Of a DNA stretch of 64,000 nt, positions 1 to 8,737 are shown one piece after another. This stretch comes from Bdellovibrionales bacterium CG10_big_fil_rev_8_21_14_0_10_45_34 (GTDB lineage: Bacteria; Bdellovibrionota; Bdellovibrionia; Bdellovibrionales; 1-14-0-10-45-34): NCBI GenBank assembly GCA_002778785.1, contig PEZS01000016.1, positions 179,106 through 243,105 of the forward strand, written 5' to 3'. Positions within the stretch are counted from its first letter, which is position 1. Each line of letters opens with the position of its first letter. The notes beneath the pieces were generated by a model. It ran no database searches and was not told the DNA's origin. It worked only from the letters and a program-made list of their open reading frames with translations. The position numbers and the translations under genes were made by a program.

Positions 1-241
1 CTCGGTAGGTCGCCCACTCCAGCAGGACACGGGAAGTTTCTTTGGCCATTTGCTTTTTGTTATTCGATAGATCAAAAAAATGAAGCGCCTCTTTGCGCTG
101 AGAAGATTCTAATGCAGAATTAATTTCAACTTCCCGCGATGTTACAACATGGCCCTCTAACCGACCTACGACGTCGACGGAAAAAGCAAAGGGGGTGCGA
201 CAATGGATCAAAAACAAAAATGCGACTGTTATTTTCTTCAC
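1..241 (-). CDS. Exported protein, N-terminal fragment
   Basis: A reading frame opens at a GTG at position 241 and runs off the left edge of the window, so only the first 80 residues are visible. The N-terminus is a signal peptide: two lysines, a hydrophobic stretch with FLFLIH, then a likely cleavage after AFS. The following VDVVGRLEGHVVTSREVEIN resembles the start of periplasmic SurA/peptidyl-prolyl isomerase chaperones, where a similar segment leads into the N-terminal helical domain; this is an inference from one short motif. The only ATG nearby is followed by a stop after three codons, which favours the GTG. The gene points out of the window, so the rest cannot be judged. Confidence 0.55.
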   Translation of the reverse strand, partial: MKKITVAFLFLIHCRTPFAFSVDVVGRLEGHVVTSREVEINSALESSQRKEALHFFDLSNNKKQMAKETSRVLLEWATYR

Positions 242-286
242 AGTCGCATTCTACCAGGATGACCCAGGCTTTGTTAATGAAATTTC

Positions 287-1426
287 CTAAAAGCTGAATC
301 GAGAGTTCAAAGAGAAAATATAGTAGCTAAGTGACTCAATCGAGTTTTGATCTACCGGAGTAACAATTTGGTAGCTCACTGGCTGATCTACACGGTTTGT
401 TAAATTGAAGAAGTACCGAAAGTCCAAGCCTACTGCGAAAGAGTTACCCAGCGAGAGATCAGCACCGGCGAGCAAACCAAAGTCATAAGCCTGAGAAGTG
501 ATTTGCGGCATGATGACAGGGTTAATGTCTTTATATGCTCGTCGAGTATAAGAAATCGCTGCGCCAAGCACTGGACTTACCTTTGAGCGTAAGATTCTGT
601 ACTTCCCTTCGCCAGAAATGTTCCACTGATCCATTTGTCTTAAATAGGGTGTAAAAAACGGGTTCACTCCCGGAAAGTAACCTAACGGGTAAGGAGTTTG
701 TACATCGTAGCTTGAAAGTGTAAACCCCATTTCAACCATTAGCTGCTTGTCGATCTCAAGTCCGGCTGAAGCGCCCAAGGCGTAAACACCTCTGACATTG
801 TCAGCGCTTGGGTAATCAGCGACACCAGCGCGACCGCCGACATAAAACCGCATTTCATCATCCGAAGAATCACGATAGCTCTCTTCAACGTAGCTCTGCT
901 CAACTACGGGAATTGGCTGCACATAAGCCGCGCGACTTTTTGTATTGGCAAGTGGATACTGGTACTCAGCTTCTTGTTGGTCTTCATCATTATCTTCGAT
1001 CGCGCGCTTTTTGGCCTCAAGGCGCTTAAGGAGATTCTTTTGTCTGTCTCTTTCGGAGCGAAGCCTTTCTCTTTCGAGCCTTTCAACGAGCGTATTTTCT
1101 GTGTTTTGCTCAGTTTCGATTCTCTTTTTTCGAAACCGATCTGCTCTTGAACTCTTTAACGGAGTGTCTTCAACGTAGCCATCAGGCAGGCTTTCACCGA
1201 CTTCGTAGTCGTTCGATTGGTCGAGGTTTTTTGAGCGAATCCGGCTGGGTCGCAAATTGACCGAGGGCTGGATGTTCACGTTGTCTATCTCATACTCGAT
1301 TTCTTGCTTGATATCGTTATCAATATCTTGCCCAAACTCTGTTTCATTTTGAGACAGAGCTAATCCGCTATATGCCAAAACAAGCATCGCAGATAACCCC
1401 GTAGCAATATAGATAAGCTTCTTCAT
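287..1426 (-). CDS. Outer-membrane beta-barrel protein with charged linker
   Basis: This is an exported protein of 379 residues. It starts with a clear signal peptide (MKKLIYIATGLSAMLVLAYS, cleavage near ALS). Residues about 30-170 are polar and rich in Arg, Lys, Glu and Gln, with a predicted coiled-coil look (repeated RLERERLR, RQKNLLKRLE). From about residue 190 the protein has the alternating pattern of an 8-10 strand outer-membrane barrel (FYVGGRAGVADY, ALGASAGLEIDKQLMVEMGF) and ends in Phe, the usual BAM recognition residue. An AGGAAGAG ribosome site precedes the ATG. The family is not recognised. The charged segment could bind peptidoglycan or sit in the periplasm, but nothing shows this directly. 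The motif GGTATGGG lies about 55 bases upstream. Confidence 0.75.
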   Translation of the reverse strand: MKKLIYIATGLSAMLVLAYSGLALSQNETEFGQDIDNDIKQEIEYEIDNVNIQPSVNLRPSRIRSKNLDQSNDYEVGESLPDGYVEDTPLKSSRADRFRKKRIETEQNTENTLVERLERERLRSERDRQKNLLKRLEAKKRAIEDNDEDQQEAEYQYPLANTKSRAAYVQPIPVVEQSYVEESYRDSSDDEMRFYVGGRAGVADYPSADNVRGVYALGASAGLEIDKQLMVEMGFTLSSYDVQTPYPLGYFPGVNPFFTPYLRQMDQWNISGEGKYRILRSKVSPVLGAAISYTRRAYKDINPVIMPQITSQAYDFGLLAGADLSLGNSFAVGLDFRYFFNLTNRVDQPVSYQIVTPVDQNSIESLSYYIFSLNSRFSF

Positions 1427-1604
1427 AACACTCTTCCTCGTTGGTTGGATTTACCTTCGACCTTTAACAAGCAAGCCCCATACCTTGACTTTACTTTTTT
1501 CATGCCGAGCGCAAGTGACTTAAATCATTAGGCTTTTTAACAAAGTTGGCGAGCTTTCCTAGGTCAGAGGGGTGTCAAAAGGGTGCACTTCGGTGCCCAA
1601 AAAC

Positions 1605-1750
1605 GGCCAGGTCTTGGCATTTTGTCCCATGTTAATTTGTCCCATTGTAGTTCTCCGGCGATTTTGTCCGCTGATAACTTTTCAGGGAATTTGACCGCAA
1701 ATAGATCCCCTTGAGGTGTTTGGGCCTGGTCTCTACTGGCATTTTGTCCC
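1605..1750. repeat. Repeated TTTGTCC motifs, possible IS-end remnant
   Basis: The gene-free stretch 1427-1911 contains a run of short repeats. TGGCATTTTGTCCC occurs twice (1615-1628 and 1737-1750), each preceded by GGCC(A/T)GGTCT. Between them are AATTTGTCCCATT, GCGATTTTGTCC and AATTTGACCGC. Multiple short repeats of this kind are typical of the ends of IS21-like elements, so this may be a relic of one; no transposase coding sequence is present. A related pattern is seen at 42150-42205. The rest of the interval shows nothing else recognisable. Confidence 0.4.
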
Positions 1751-1911
1751 TTTTTTTGATCTGTGTTGCTGCCTGGCTATTCGAGCTGCCTCATTTCTCG
1801 AGATTTTGTGGCGACAATTTTCGAATCCCGATAGAAGGATTATTGCTTGATTTCGAATCGGCCTACTCCTATTTTGTTGAACACGCAAAAATACGATAAG
1901 GCGTTTGGTGC

Positions 1912-1998
<87 letters not shown>

Positions 1999-2200
1999 AC
2001 TTTCTTTGACCCTTTTGCGGGCGCGACGAAATAAAGCTTCCGCCGCTGTATAGGACTTCTACACCCTCGCAAGTAATCATTACACTCACACCCAGGCCCC
2101 GAATCCAGTATAATCATCGCAACACAAATCATTAACCGTACTTTTCCGAAGTTGTCTTTTAAATAACTTTGAGACGGTACCTTTTTATTGGAGGAATTTT

Positions 2201-2827
2201 ATGAAGAAGATTTTGATCGCTTGTGGAGCTCTGCTCTTTTCACTTCAAACTTTCGCAGATTATAAATACGACCAAGCTAAAGTTTCGGCTTGCTTTGACA
2301 AAGTTAAAACCGAAATTTTACAAACAAAGCAGGATGCCAAGAACATTCGCATGGGCCTTTCTACACGATTCGACGGGTTTACAAATATCCTTGTAACATA
2401 TAGCAAAGGCACAGAAATGTTTATGGATGTTTTCTATATCCAGTTTGATCCTTGTGCTACTGCTGATTTTGTATCTGAGGTGAAGCTTATTAATAATAAA
2501 TCTAACCATGCAAGAATGCTTCAACAGGACTTCCCAGATTGCCATTTTAAAGTTGGCAGTTCGGTTGAAGATGGCGACTGGTTGTTTCCTGGTGAATGGG
2601 CAAGAAATAGATACTCAGCAGTTAAAAAATTTGGAGATACCGACGCCCCTCTCCAGCTTGGGACCTGGATTGATAAAAGAACTGGCAAACATTTAGCTAT
2701 TTTTCGTTCATTGAGGTGTTCCCCTGCTGGTGGGAGCTCAAGTGGCCCCCAAACGCCAACAGTAGCTGCAAGTGCAATTACCGGTGTTGAATGTACCGAT
2801 TCCGAGTGCGTGCTTAAACAACAATAG
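2201..2827 (+). CDS. Small secreted protein of unknown function
   Basis: A 208-residue protein with a standard signal peptide (MKKILIACGALLFSLQTFA, cleavage before DYK). A strong GGAGG site sits eight bases before the ATG. The mature part contains five or so Cys residues (SACFDK, DPCATADF, DCHFK, LRCSPAGG, ECTDSECV), which suggests disulfides in the periplasm or outside. A Gly/Ser-rich hinge (GGSSSGPQ) separates a compact domain of about 150 residues from a short C-terminal tail. No family is recognised. A Rho-independent terminator follows directly, so the gene is probably transcribed alone. Confidence 0.75.
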   Translation: MKKILIACGALLFSLQTFADYKYDQAKVSACFDKVKTEILQTKQDAKNIRMGLSTRFDGFTNILVTYSKGTEMFMDVFYIQFDPCATADFVSEVKLINNKSNHARMLQQDFPDCHFKVGSSVEDGDWLFPGEWARNRYSAVKKFGDTDAPLQLGTWIDKRTGKHLAIFRSLRCSPAGGSSSGPQTPTVAASAITGVECTDSECVLKQQ

Positions 2828-2846
2828 TTCGGAATCAATAATCCAC

Positions 2847-2879
2847 ACGCCACCTTTGTTTTTTAGGCTGGCGTTTTTT
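2847..2879 (+). terminator. Rho-independent terminator
   Basis: ACGCCA pairs with TGGCGT and is extended by CCT/AGG with a one-base bulge; the stem is followed by a TTTTTT run. It lies 20 bases after the stop of the secreted-protein gene at 2201-2827. Confidence 0.75.
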
Positions 2880-3331
2880 GTAACGTAAGAGGAAACCCAA
2901 AGGTACCTGCTTCCCGCGGGTAACTTGCGTGTGTCAAAAACCCGATTGTTGATGCCTTTTGTTCTGTATAACTCATGAAGCCTCTCTTTCAGCCGATGAA
3001 GTTCTTGAAGTTGTGGATGTTGTGACAAATATTTTCTGAGCTCAAATCGTACATCATACTCTAGTGACCTCTCGTTGGTCAGTTCAGGCGGCGTATGCGC
3101 TCTGCATTTTTGCTTGACGGGGTTTTGGCATTTCTAGAATGACAGCCACTGCATTATTTTAAAAGTTACGAGCCCCCCCCCGCCGGGCAACATATGCAGA
3201 TTTGCTCGCCTATCAGCGCCGCTAATAGGCTCTCCTGCTGAGCACCAGTAAGCGTTTGCCAAATCATCACAAAATTCAAAAAGCCTTCGAAATAGCGATT
3301 TTTAAACACGTGTTACATTAGTTTCTTTTAA
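2880..3331. other. Gene-free stretch
   Basis: I see no convincing gene here. A minus-strand ORF of 96 codons (2738-3028) reaches into it but crosses the terminator and the neighbouring gene. A run of ten C lies at about 3173-3182. The stretch ends where the decayed HNH reading frame begins, so part of it may be degraded sequence from that gene or an element that damaged it. Confidence 0.4.
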
Positions 3332-3706
3332 GCAGATCCGTTTGTAGGTAGTCTTTTTGAAGACAATAAGAAAACTGTTAGTGCCATCGCAGATGGGAAG
3401 CCTTTAGGTGCGCAAGCTCAAACTGCTGTAAATTCGTTTTCTACGTCGAAAGTGAACGTGGAGTTTACGAAGACCCATTCAAAAAATCAGCGATATGTTT
3501 CGACAAGTCTTAAAGCTCACATTTGGAGGCGCGACAAGGGGTGCTGTCAGAAGTGTGGGTCAACTCGAAACCTCAATTTTGATCACATAAAGCCTATCGC
3601 GTACGGTGGTCTATCGGAGTCTCACAATCTCAGGCTACTTTGCTTTTCATGCAACAACCGTCAGTGGATACGAAACGTCCCAAGACGATCCTTTGCTCTA
3701 ACCTGA
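3332..3706 (+). pseudogene. HNH endonuclease, 5'-truncated remnant
   Basis: The C-terminal 84 residues form an HNH domain: CQKCGS, then FDHIKPIAYGG, SHNLRLLC and CNNRQ, i.e. a zinc-ribbon-like Cys pair plus the His and Asn of the nuclease. In Bdellovibrio-type genomes this domain (RYVS..K..IWRRD.G.CQ.C) usually ends a much longer protein. Here the only start is a GTG at 3452 without a ribosome site, yet the same frame continues upstream without a stop to 3332 and still reads like protein (PFVGSLFED, IADGKPLGAQAQ). I therefore read it as the 3' end of a larger gene that lost its 5' part. A short functional HNH protein from GTG 3452 cannot be excluded. Confidence 0.6.
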
Positions 3707-3807
3707 TACTTAGTTTACCTCAGTTTACTGATAACCTCATTAGGCGGATTGGTGATGCCCCGGGAGATGTTTCGAAAAGTTGTAAAACTGTCTTCCGACT
3801 CCTATGT

Positions 3808-4158
3808 TTAAAGACCAAAAAGCTGCCCGATAGCTTTATCGAACGACTCCCTTGGCATAAATCCAGACGCCATAGAGGGTTCGCCATTAACGGGTACGAA
3901 CAAAATAGCAGGTATGCCCCTTACTCCGAACAAGCCAGCCAGCTCCCCCTGAGTTTCTGTATCTACTTTGTAAACATCTACCTTACCTGCGTAATCCTTC
4001 GATACACTATCTAAAACTGGAGCCAATGCTTTGCACGGCCCGCACCAATCTGCGTAAAAGTCAATTATCGCAGGGCGACTGCCTTTAAATGTCCAGTCCT
4101 TACTTTTCTCATAATCGAACACCTTTTCTTTAAATGATGCTATGGTGAGATTCTCCAT
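3808..4158 (-). CDS. trxA: Thioredoxin
   Basis: A cytoplasmic thiol-disulfide reductase of 116 residues that passes electrons from thioredoxin reductase to target proteins. The WCGPCK active site has its two cysteines at residues 39 and 42, preceded by the FYADWC strand; the cis-proline lies in GIPAIL (Pro 83). The N-terminus is slightly longer than that of E. coli thioredoxin, as in the thioredoxins of several anaerobes. An AGGAGG ribosome site stands seven bases before the ATG and a consensus promoter lies just upstream, which predicts strong, constitutive expression. It is divergent from the DUF2892 gene. Confidence 0.92.
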   Translation of the reverse strand: MENLTIASFKEKVFDYEKSKDWTFKGSRPAIIDFYADWCGPCKALAPVLDSVSKDYAGKVDVYKVDTETQGELAGLFGVRGIPAILFVPVNGEPSMASGFMPRESFDKAIGQLFGL

Positions 4159-4177
4159 TTGATGCCTCCTATATATT

Positions 4178-4205
4178 ATTATATTATAATACCATAATAT
4201 GTCAA
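4178..4205 (-). promoter_or_regulatory. Consensus sigma-70 promoter of thioredoxin gene
   Basis: On the minus strand TTGACA (4205-4200) and TATAAT (4183-4178) match both housekeeping hexamers exactly with a 16-bp spacer, and the surroundings are very AT-rich. A second TATAAT is offset by five bases at too short a spacing. The ribosome site follows within 15 bases of the -10 box, so the 5' leader is short. Confidence 0.8.
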
Positions 4206-4292
4206 GCTACGCAAATATAGTTTGCTTGCGCCCTGACCTTAGAGATACGCTATTAAACAAGTGGCGCAATTTCTAAGTTCGAAGAATCAACG

Positions 4293-4584
4293 GACCAACC
4301 GAGATGTGCGCTTTTGACCCAAATCGGAGGACAATATGACGAAAAACGTACATTCCGTAGAACGCGGCATTCGAATTGTTTTAGGGGTAACGTTTGTAAG
4401 TTTAGCGTTTGTGGGACCCGCCAACAAATGGTTCTTACTTGGTCTAATTCCGGTAGCAACTGGACTGCTGGGCTGGTGCCCGCCTTATGCAATGTTTGGT
4501 ATTAATACTTGCAATCTTGGAAAAAAGGGAACCTCAGGTTCCTGAAGATTTAGTGCGTTTCTAACTGACCGACCGAGATGTGCG
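4293..4584 (+). repeat. 18-bp direct repeat pair flanking the DUF2892 gene
   Basis: GACC(A/G)ACCGAGATGTGCG occurs at 4293-4310 and 4567-4584 with a single mismatch, 274 bases apart. The two copies bracket the small membrane-protein gene at 4336-4545 almost exactly, one before its ribosome site and one after its stop. Confidence 0.7.
4336..4545 (+). CDS. DUF2892 small inner-membrane protein
   Basis: A 69-residue membrane protein. Two hydrophobic segments (IRIVLGVTFVSLAFV and WFLLGLIPVATGLLG) are followed by the WCPPYAMFGINTC motif. The charged start (VERGIRIVLG) and this Cys-Pro-Pro-Tyr..Gly.Asn.Cys ending are the hallmark of the DUF2892/YgaP-like family, whose members often accompany rhodanese or thioredoxin-type genes and are thought to take part in sulfur or thiol chemistry (family knowledge, not proven here). 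A GGAGG site precedes the ATG. Thioredoxin is the divergent neighbour, which fits a thiol role. Confidence 0.85.
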   Translation: MTKNVHSVERGIRIVLGVTFVSLAFVGPANKWFLLGLIPVATGLLGWCPPYAMFGINTCNLGKKGTSGS

Positions 4585-4594
4585 GTTAGTGTTT

Positions 4595-5329
4595 CTATAA
4601 AAAATAGCTGGCTGCGAGCAGAACACCGGCCGATTGATATCGAAAACGATCATTGTCGAAAGCTAACTTTCGATCGGTCGTATATTCTATAAAATGATAA
4701 GAGAGTCCAATTCTTATGGCCACATCAGTGTTCGGACGATAGTAAAAATAAAAATCGGAGTTCAAGGAACCAAAATCTTGGTCCCCTAAAAGTAGTAGAT
4801 TAAAACTTGTCGGCCTTGCATTGACTCGCGTCGGCGTAGTTAGAGGATCTCTTGCCGGATTTGTCTCATAAGTGGCATTAGAACTCTGTCCCATTGAAAA
4901 CCCTACGACATCTAAGGAGTGCCCAGCACCCCAGTCTTCATTAAATGGATATTCCAAAAAATATCCAACATTCAAATAGCTGGCACCCGTAGAGTCAACT
5001 TTTAGCGAATCGATGTTGCTTTCTTTCTCCTGAGAAAAAAACGAAAGAGGCCAGGTGGGGTTTTCACGCGTAATATGGGCCGGAGCGGTTTTATAGTTTA
5101 ATTGGCTCGGGCTGTAAGAATGACTGAGACGCGCCAATACTCCCACGCGAAATGGAGATATGGCTTCGATGAAGATTTGCTCTTGATAACTAAGAGACAC
5201 CGATTTGGCTTGAGACAAACCTAAAGCTAGATCTACTTTGCCTTCAATGGCGAACGACTCAACGCCCAAGGCGAAGATCAAAACAGTCATCAAACGGGTA
5301 GCCTTAGGGTTTACTATTGTGATTCGCAT
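4595..5329 (-). CDS. Putative outer-membrane barrel protein
   Basis: An exported protein of 244 residues. An N-terminal hydrophobic stretch (LMTVLIFALGVESFA) after a basic start (MRITIVNPKATR) serves as signal peptide, with likely cleavage after SFA. The mature part alternates short hydrophobic strands with Ser/Asn/Asp loops (VDLALGLSQAKSVSLSY, DFYFYYRPNTDVAIRIGLSY) and ends in SYFL, as expected for a small barrel. GGAG lies seven bases before the ATG. The family is not recognised. It is convergent with the DUF2892 gene and ends only 50 bases from it. Confidence 0.65.
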   Translation of the reverse strand: MRITIVNPKATRLMTVLIFALGVESFAIEGKVDLALGLSQAKSVSLSYQEQIFIEAISPFRVGVLARLSHSYSPSQLNYKTAPAHITRENPTWPLSFFSQEKESNIDSLKVDSTGASYLNVGYFLEYPFNEDWGAGHSLDVVGFSMGQSSNATYETNPARDPLTTPTRVNARPTSFNLLLLGDQDFGSLNSDFYFYYRPNTDVAIRIGLSYHFIEYTTDRKLAFDNDRFRYQSAGVLLAASYFL

Positions 5330-5542
5330 TTTACTCCAATTGACGAAAAAATCTCAAAACGGCCGTAAAGATATTTGCTCCTTCTTTACCCAGTTCAAAC
5401 TTTTGGTCAACAGAGAACCTATATAAACTTGATTACTAATTGAACTATAAAATAGACCTCTATCGATGCATGGCTAGTTGACCTTAGCCGAATTCTGCGA
5501 CGCATTTTTTGTTAGAAACTCCTTTCGGTTGATGCAATCTAT

Positions 5543-7303
5543 ATGGGCATGACTAGCTTAAATCTTGCCCTTGTTCTAATGGTTGCTATTTCACTAGGAG
5601 TGGTGGCTACCAGACTGGGCCTCTCGGTAATTATTGGTTACTTAATCGCAGGAATCATCTGTGGCCCGCTCGGATTTCATTTTTTAGAGACAAATCATCA
5701 ACTGAGTTTGTTATCGGAAGCTGGGATTGCATTTTTACTTTTTATTCTGGGCCTTGAACTCGACTCCAAACGCATAAGATCCTTTGGCGCCAAGATCTTT
5801 TTTTATGGGCCCATTCAATTTTTTATCTCCACCTCTCTTTTAATGGTCGTTGCACACTTTCTGGTTGAAGACTTCGCCCAGCAATTTTGGATCGCTGCTC
5901 TACTGGCACTTTCATCCACCGCAATGGCGGCACAAATGCTTGAGCAAAACCGCCAGGTGGGTACGCCTCATGCAGAGGTGGCAATCGCAATTCTTCTGTT
6001 TCAGGATATGGCGGCCATTGCCTTAATAGTTGCAACTCCCCTGTTGGTAGGCTCTGCTTTAGAACAGAATTCCGAGTCTTTATTTTCGCCTCAAAAACTC
6101 CTTATCTTTGCTGGCTGGATAGCTCTGTCTTACTTTTTGCTTTCCAAAATTTACTCTTGGGTGGCTTCTACTCGCCAAAAAGAAGTGCTACTTGCAACGT
6201 CGCTATTGACCGTACTAAGCTTTGCGTCGCTAGCTCATTGGGTAGGCTTGAGCGCTTCACTTGGGGCCTTTTTAGCCGGCATACTTTTGGCAAACTCTAA
6301 CTACAGACACCAGATTGAAGCCGACATTTCACCACTTAAGGGTCTACTGCTCGGTCTATTTTTTGTTTCGGTGGGCATACAGTTTGATGCTCAACCGATA
6401 GTTGAGCGACCCATTTCGTTTGTTCTTCTGCTTGCAGCGGCAATTCTGATAAAAGTGGGCTCCATTTTTTTGGCACTTAGGCTGGCAAGGTTAGATGGTA
6501 TTGTAGCCAGAAATTCGAGTCTTTACTTAGGCCAGATGAGTGAATTTGGATTGGTGCTTCTCGCAATGGCGACTCAGCTAAATATTTTGTCAGTTGGTTT
6601 GAATAGTATTCTGACAGCAACAATACTTTTTAGCTTCTTCTTGTCCCCGGTTCTGGTTCAGATCTCTGAAAGAATCTTTAAAAGATTTTCGTACCTCACA
6701 GAGAGACCCTACGATGTGGAAACTCGAAGTGAACCAGTCATCATCGCAGGTTATGGCCGCGTGGGCCAGGTTATGGCTCGTATGCTAAGACTTCGAAAAA
6801 TTGGTTTTACAGCACTCGATCATGATGTGCGGCAGGTAGAGATCGTTCGCAAATTTGGTCATAAAATTTACTTCGGTGATGCCACTCGAAAAGACCTCTT
6901 AGAAACAGCTGGAATCACTCAAGCCAAGTTCTTGCTCAACTGTCTTGATGATGTTGATAGCTCCGTTGCTTTGACTAGAACCGTGAGGGAAGAGTTTCCA
7001 AATGTTAAAATATGGGCACGAGCGCGCAATCGAGACCACGCGATGAAGCTCTTAGAGCTTGGCGCTAATCACGTATTTCGCGAAACCCTCCACTCTAGCG
7101 CGTTCGCGACAGGGGATTTGCTGAAAGAATTCGGCATGACTCAACAGCAAGCAGATGAGTTTTTGAGCTCATTTTTGCGCTACGATGAAAAACTTTTGAA
7201 AGAGCAGTTTGACCGCAGACATGATCAAGAAGAACTCGTCTCTTTTACAATCCAGTACAACAAGAATCTCGAAGCTGTCTTGCGAGCTGACGAATCCCTT
7301 TAA
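5543..7303 (+). CDS. CPA2 cation:proton antiporter (KefB/KefC type)
   Basis: An inner-membrane antiporter of 586 residues that exchanges K+ or Na+ for protons. Residues 1-385 form about 12 transmembrane helices of the Na+/H+ exchanger fold, including LSSTAMAAQML and HVGL-like half-helix signatures (GLSASLGAFLAGILLANS). At about residue 397 a Rossmann TrkA-N domain begins (VIIAGYGRVGQVMARML), which binds NAD(H) or nucleotides and gates the channel; DHD in LDHDVRQVEIV fits the ribose-binding acid. A short C-terminal tail follows, and no TrkA-C domain is evident. ATG at 5543 is chosen; a second Met is two codons on. It stands alone, and no glutathione-related partner (KefF/KefG) is next to it. 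Confidence 0.88.
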   Translation: MGMTSLNLALVLMVAISLGVVATRLGLSVIIGYLIAGIICGPLGFHFLETNHQLSLLSEAGIAFLLFILGLELDSKRIRSFGAKIFFYGPIQFFISTSLLMVVAHFLVEDFAQQFWIAALLALSSTAMAAQMLEQNRQVGTPHAEVAIAILLFQDMAAIALIVATPLLVGSALEQNSESLFSPQKLLIFAGWIALSYFLLSKIYSWVASTRQKEVLLATSLLTVLSFASLAHWVGLSASLGAFLAGILLANSNYRHQIEADISPLKGLLLGLFFVSVGIQFDAQPIVERPISFVLLLAAAILIKVGSIFLALRLARLDGIVARNSSLYLGQMSEFGLVLLAMATQLNILSVGLNSILTATILFSFFLSPVLVQISERIFKRFSYLTERPYDVETRSEPVIIAGYGRVGQVMARMLRLRKIGFTALDHDVRQVEIVRKFGHKIYFGDATRKDLLETAGITQAKFLLNCLDDVDSSVALTRTVREEFPNVKIWARARNRDHAMKLLELGANHVFRETLHSSAFATGDLLKEFGMTQQQADEFLSSFLRYDEKLLKEQFDRRHDQEELVSFTIQYNKNLEAVLRADESL

Positions 7304-7377
7304 AGCGGAGGAGTCGGAGCACAAGTAGGTAAAGATTCCGAAAATACTTGTTTTAGTTAGAAATAAATTGCCTTGTA

Positions 7378-8610
7378 TTATACGAAGTTCCTGCTGGGTG
7401 CATATTCGGCAGGAATTCCCTTCCCTCCGTAGAAGCTCTCAACGAGAACTTTACCAGCATGGAAAAACAAACCCATTCCGTGGCTATTGCAACCACCTAT
7501 CATATAAACTTCTTTGTGTTCCGGAACTCTTCCTAAAAGCATTTGTCCGTCTGGCGTAAATCCCATTACCCCGCTCCAACGATTGTCGACGAAATTGGTA
7601 GAATGGGAATCATCAGAGAGCTCCTCTAAGAAGAAACGCTCAAGAGCGTCTTGAATCTTACTTGTTACACCATCCTCCACCGTCTGTTCACTCTTCAAAT
7701 CTAAATTACGGAAGCCCCCGATCAAATACCGACCATTGTTCATTTGTCTAAAATAACAGAGGTACTTTGTGTGGTAGCACAAAGTATGAGTCTTAAGAGG
7801 AAGCGGTTTTGTGACAATCACTTGGCTTCTTTGAGGAATAAGTGGAATTCTCTGATTGCGACAAATCTCTGAGATCTGAAAGCTCGAAGCAAGCACGACT
7901 CGCCCTGCGCGGATCGTCGCGTTTGGGGTTACAACACTTACACCAAGCTTTGATTCCTCAACACGAAGGACGGGAGTGTTTTCTAATATGGATACCTCGG
8001 TCTTAGTCAGCATGGCATCCATTACTTTCAGTGGATGAATACCCCTGTCATGAGCATAAAGAATACCCGCCTCAAACCCTTTGACTCCGAGTCTTGCGTT
8101 GATCTGCGACCGATCAAGAAACTCCACGTCTATACCGAGATTCGTTAACCTTCGACTCTCACTCAGATATAAATCGGCTGCCTCTTGTGAATTTGCGACG
8201 GTGCAAGCCCCGCGACCCGTAGTTTCAAAGTCCTGTTCTGAATCGGACAATACATTTTCTTCGAGGAGTTTTCGGTTTACCTCGCTAAAGCGCCACAATT
8301 GCAGCGCCTTCTCTGTACCAAACTGTTTTTCAAGTTTTCTAAAATGTTCTATAGATCCGCAGGTTACAAAACCGGCATTTCTGGCCGTAGCACCTTCTAA
8401 CAGGCTTGCCTTATCGACAATCAATACTTTGAGATGGGGATCTTTCTGGTGAAGCCAAAATGCTGTTGAGATGCCCGCAATTCCACCGCCAACGATTACT
8501 GCGTCCCAATAGACTTTGCTGGCATCTTCAATGTGAGAAAGAAGTCGAACATTTTTCGAGCTCCTCCATTGAGGATTTGTGTGTGTGCTCATCCAGTAGG
8601 ACTTTGTCAC
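7378..8610 (-). CDS. FAD-dependent oxidoreductase (DAO family)
   Basis: A soluble flavoenzyme of 410 residues that probably oxidises an amino acid or amine. The dinucleotide fold starts at residue 37 (DAVIVGGGIAGIS, with GGGIAG at 41-46) and ends in the acidic VD before KASLLEGATARNAGF, the typical FAD motif of the D-amino-acid oxidase/glycine oxidase/gamma-glutamylputrescine oxidase superfamily. The C-terminal GFTPDGQMLLGRVP and NSHGMGLFFHAGKVL are the second FAD-contact region. GTG at 8610 is preceded by GGAG at good spacing, so it is preferred to internal Met residues. The exact substrate cannot be told. Confidence 0.85.
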   Translation of the reverse strand: MTKSYWMSTHTNPQWRSSKNVRLLSHIEDASKVYWDAVIVGGGIAGISTAFWLHQKDPHLKVLIVDKASLLEGATARNAGFVTCGSIEHFRKLEKQFGTEKALQLWRFSEVNRKLLEENVLSDSEQDFETTGRGACTVANSQEAADLYLSESRRLTNLGIDVEFLDRSQINARLGVKGFEAGILYAHDRGIHPLKVMDAMLTKTEVSILENTPVLRVEESKLGVSVVTPNATIRAGRVVLASSFQISEICRNQRIPLIPQRSQVIVTKPLPLKTHTLCYHTKYLCYFRQMNNGRYLIGGFRNLDLKSEQTVEDGVTSKIQDALERFFLEELSDDSHSTNFVDNRWSGVMGFTPDGQMLLGRVPEHKEVYMIGGCNSHGMGLFFHAGKVLVESFYGGKGIPAEYAPSRNFV

Positions 8611-8737
8611 AGAAAACTCTCCAAATAAGAACCCTCAGAGGTTCGAGGCGTCACTTTAGGTCTGCCTCCGCTGGTTGCAATTAGTTGGTTGCATCTCAGA
8701 ACCTCAACGTCTACAGACTTACCATCATAAAATAACG

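Noticed and set aside
2738-3028. Minus-strand ORF of 96 codons
   Set aside because: It crosses the terminator and the end of the real gene at 2201-2827, has no ribosome site, and its last third is the shadow of that gene.
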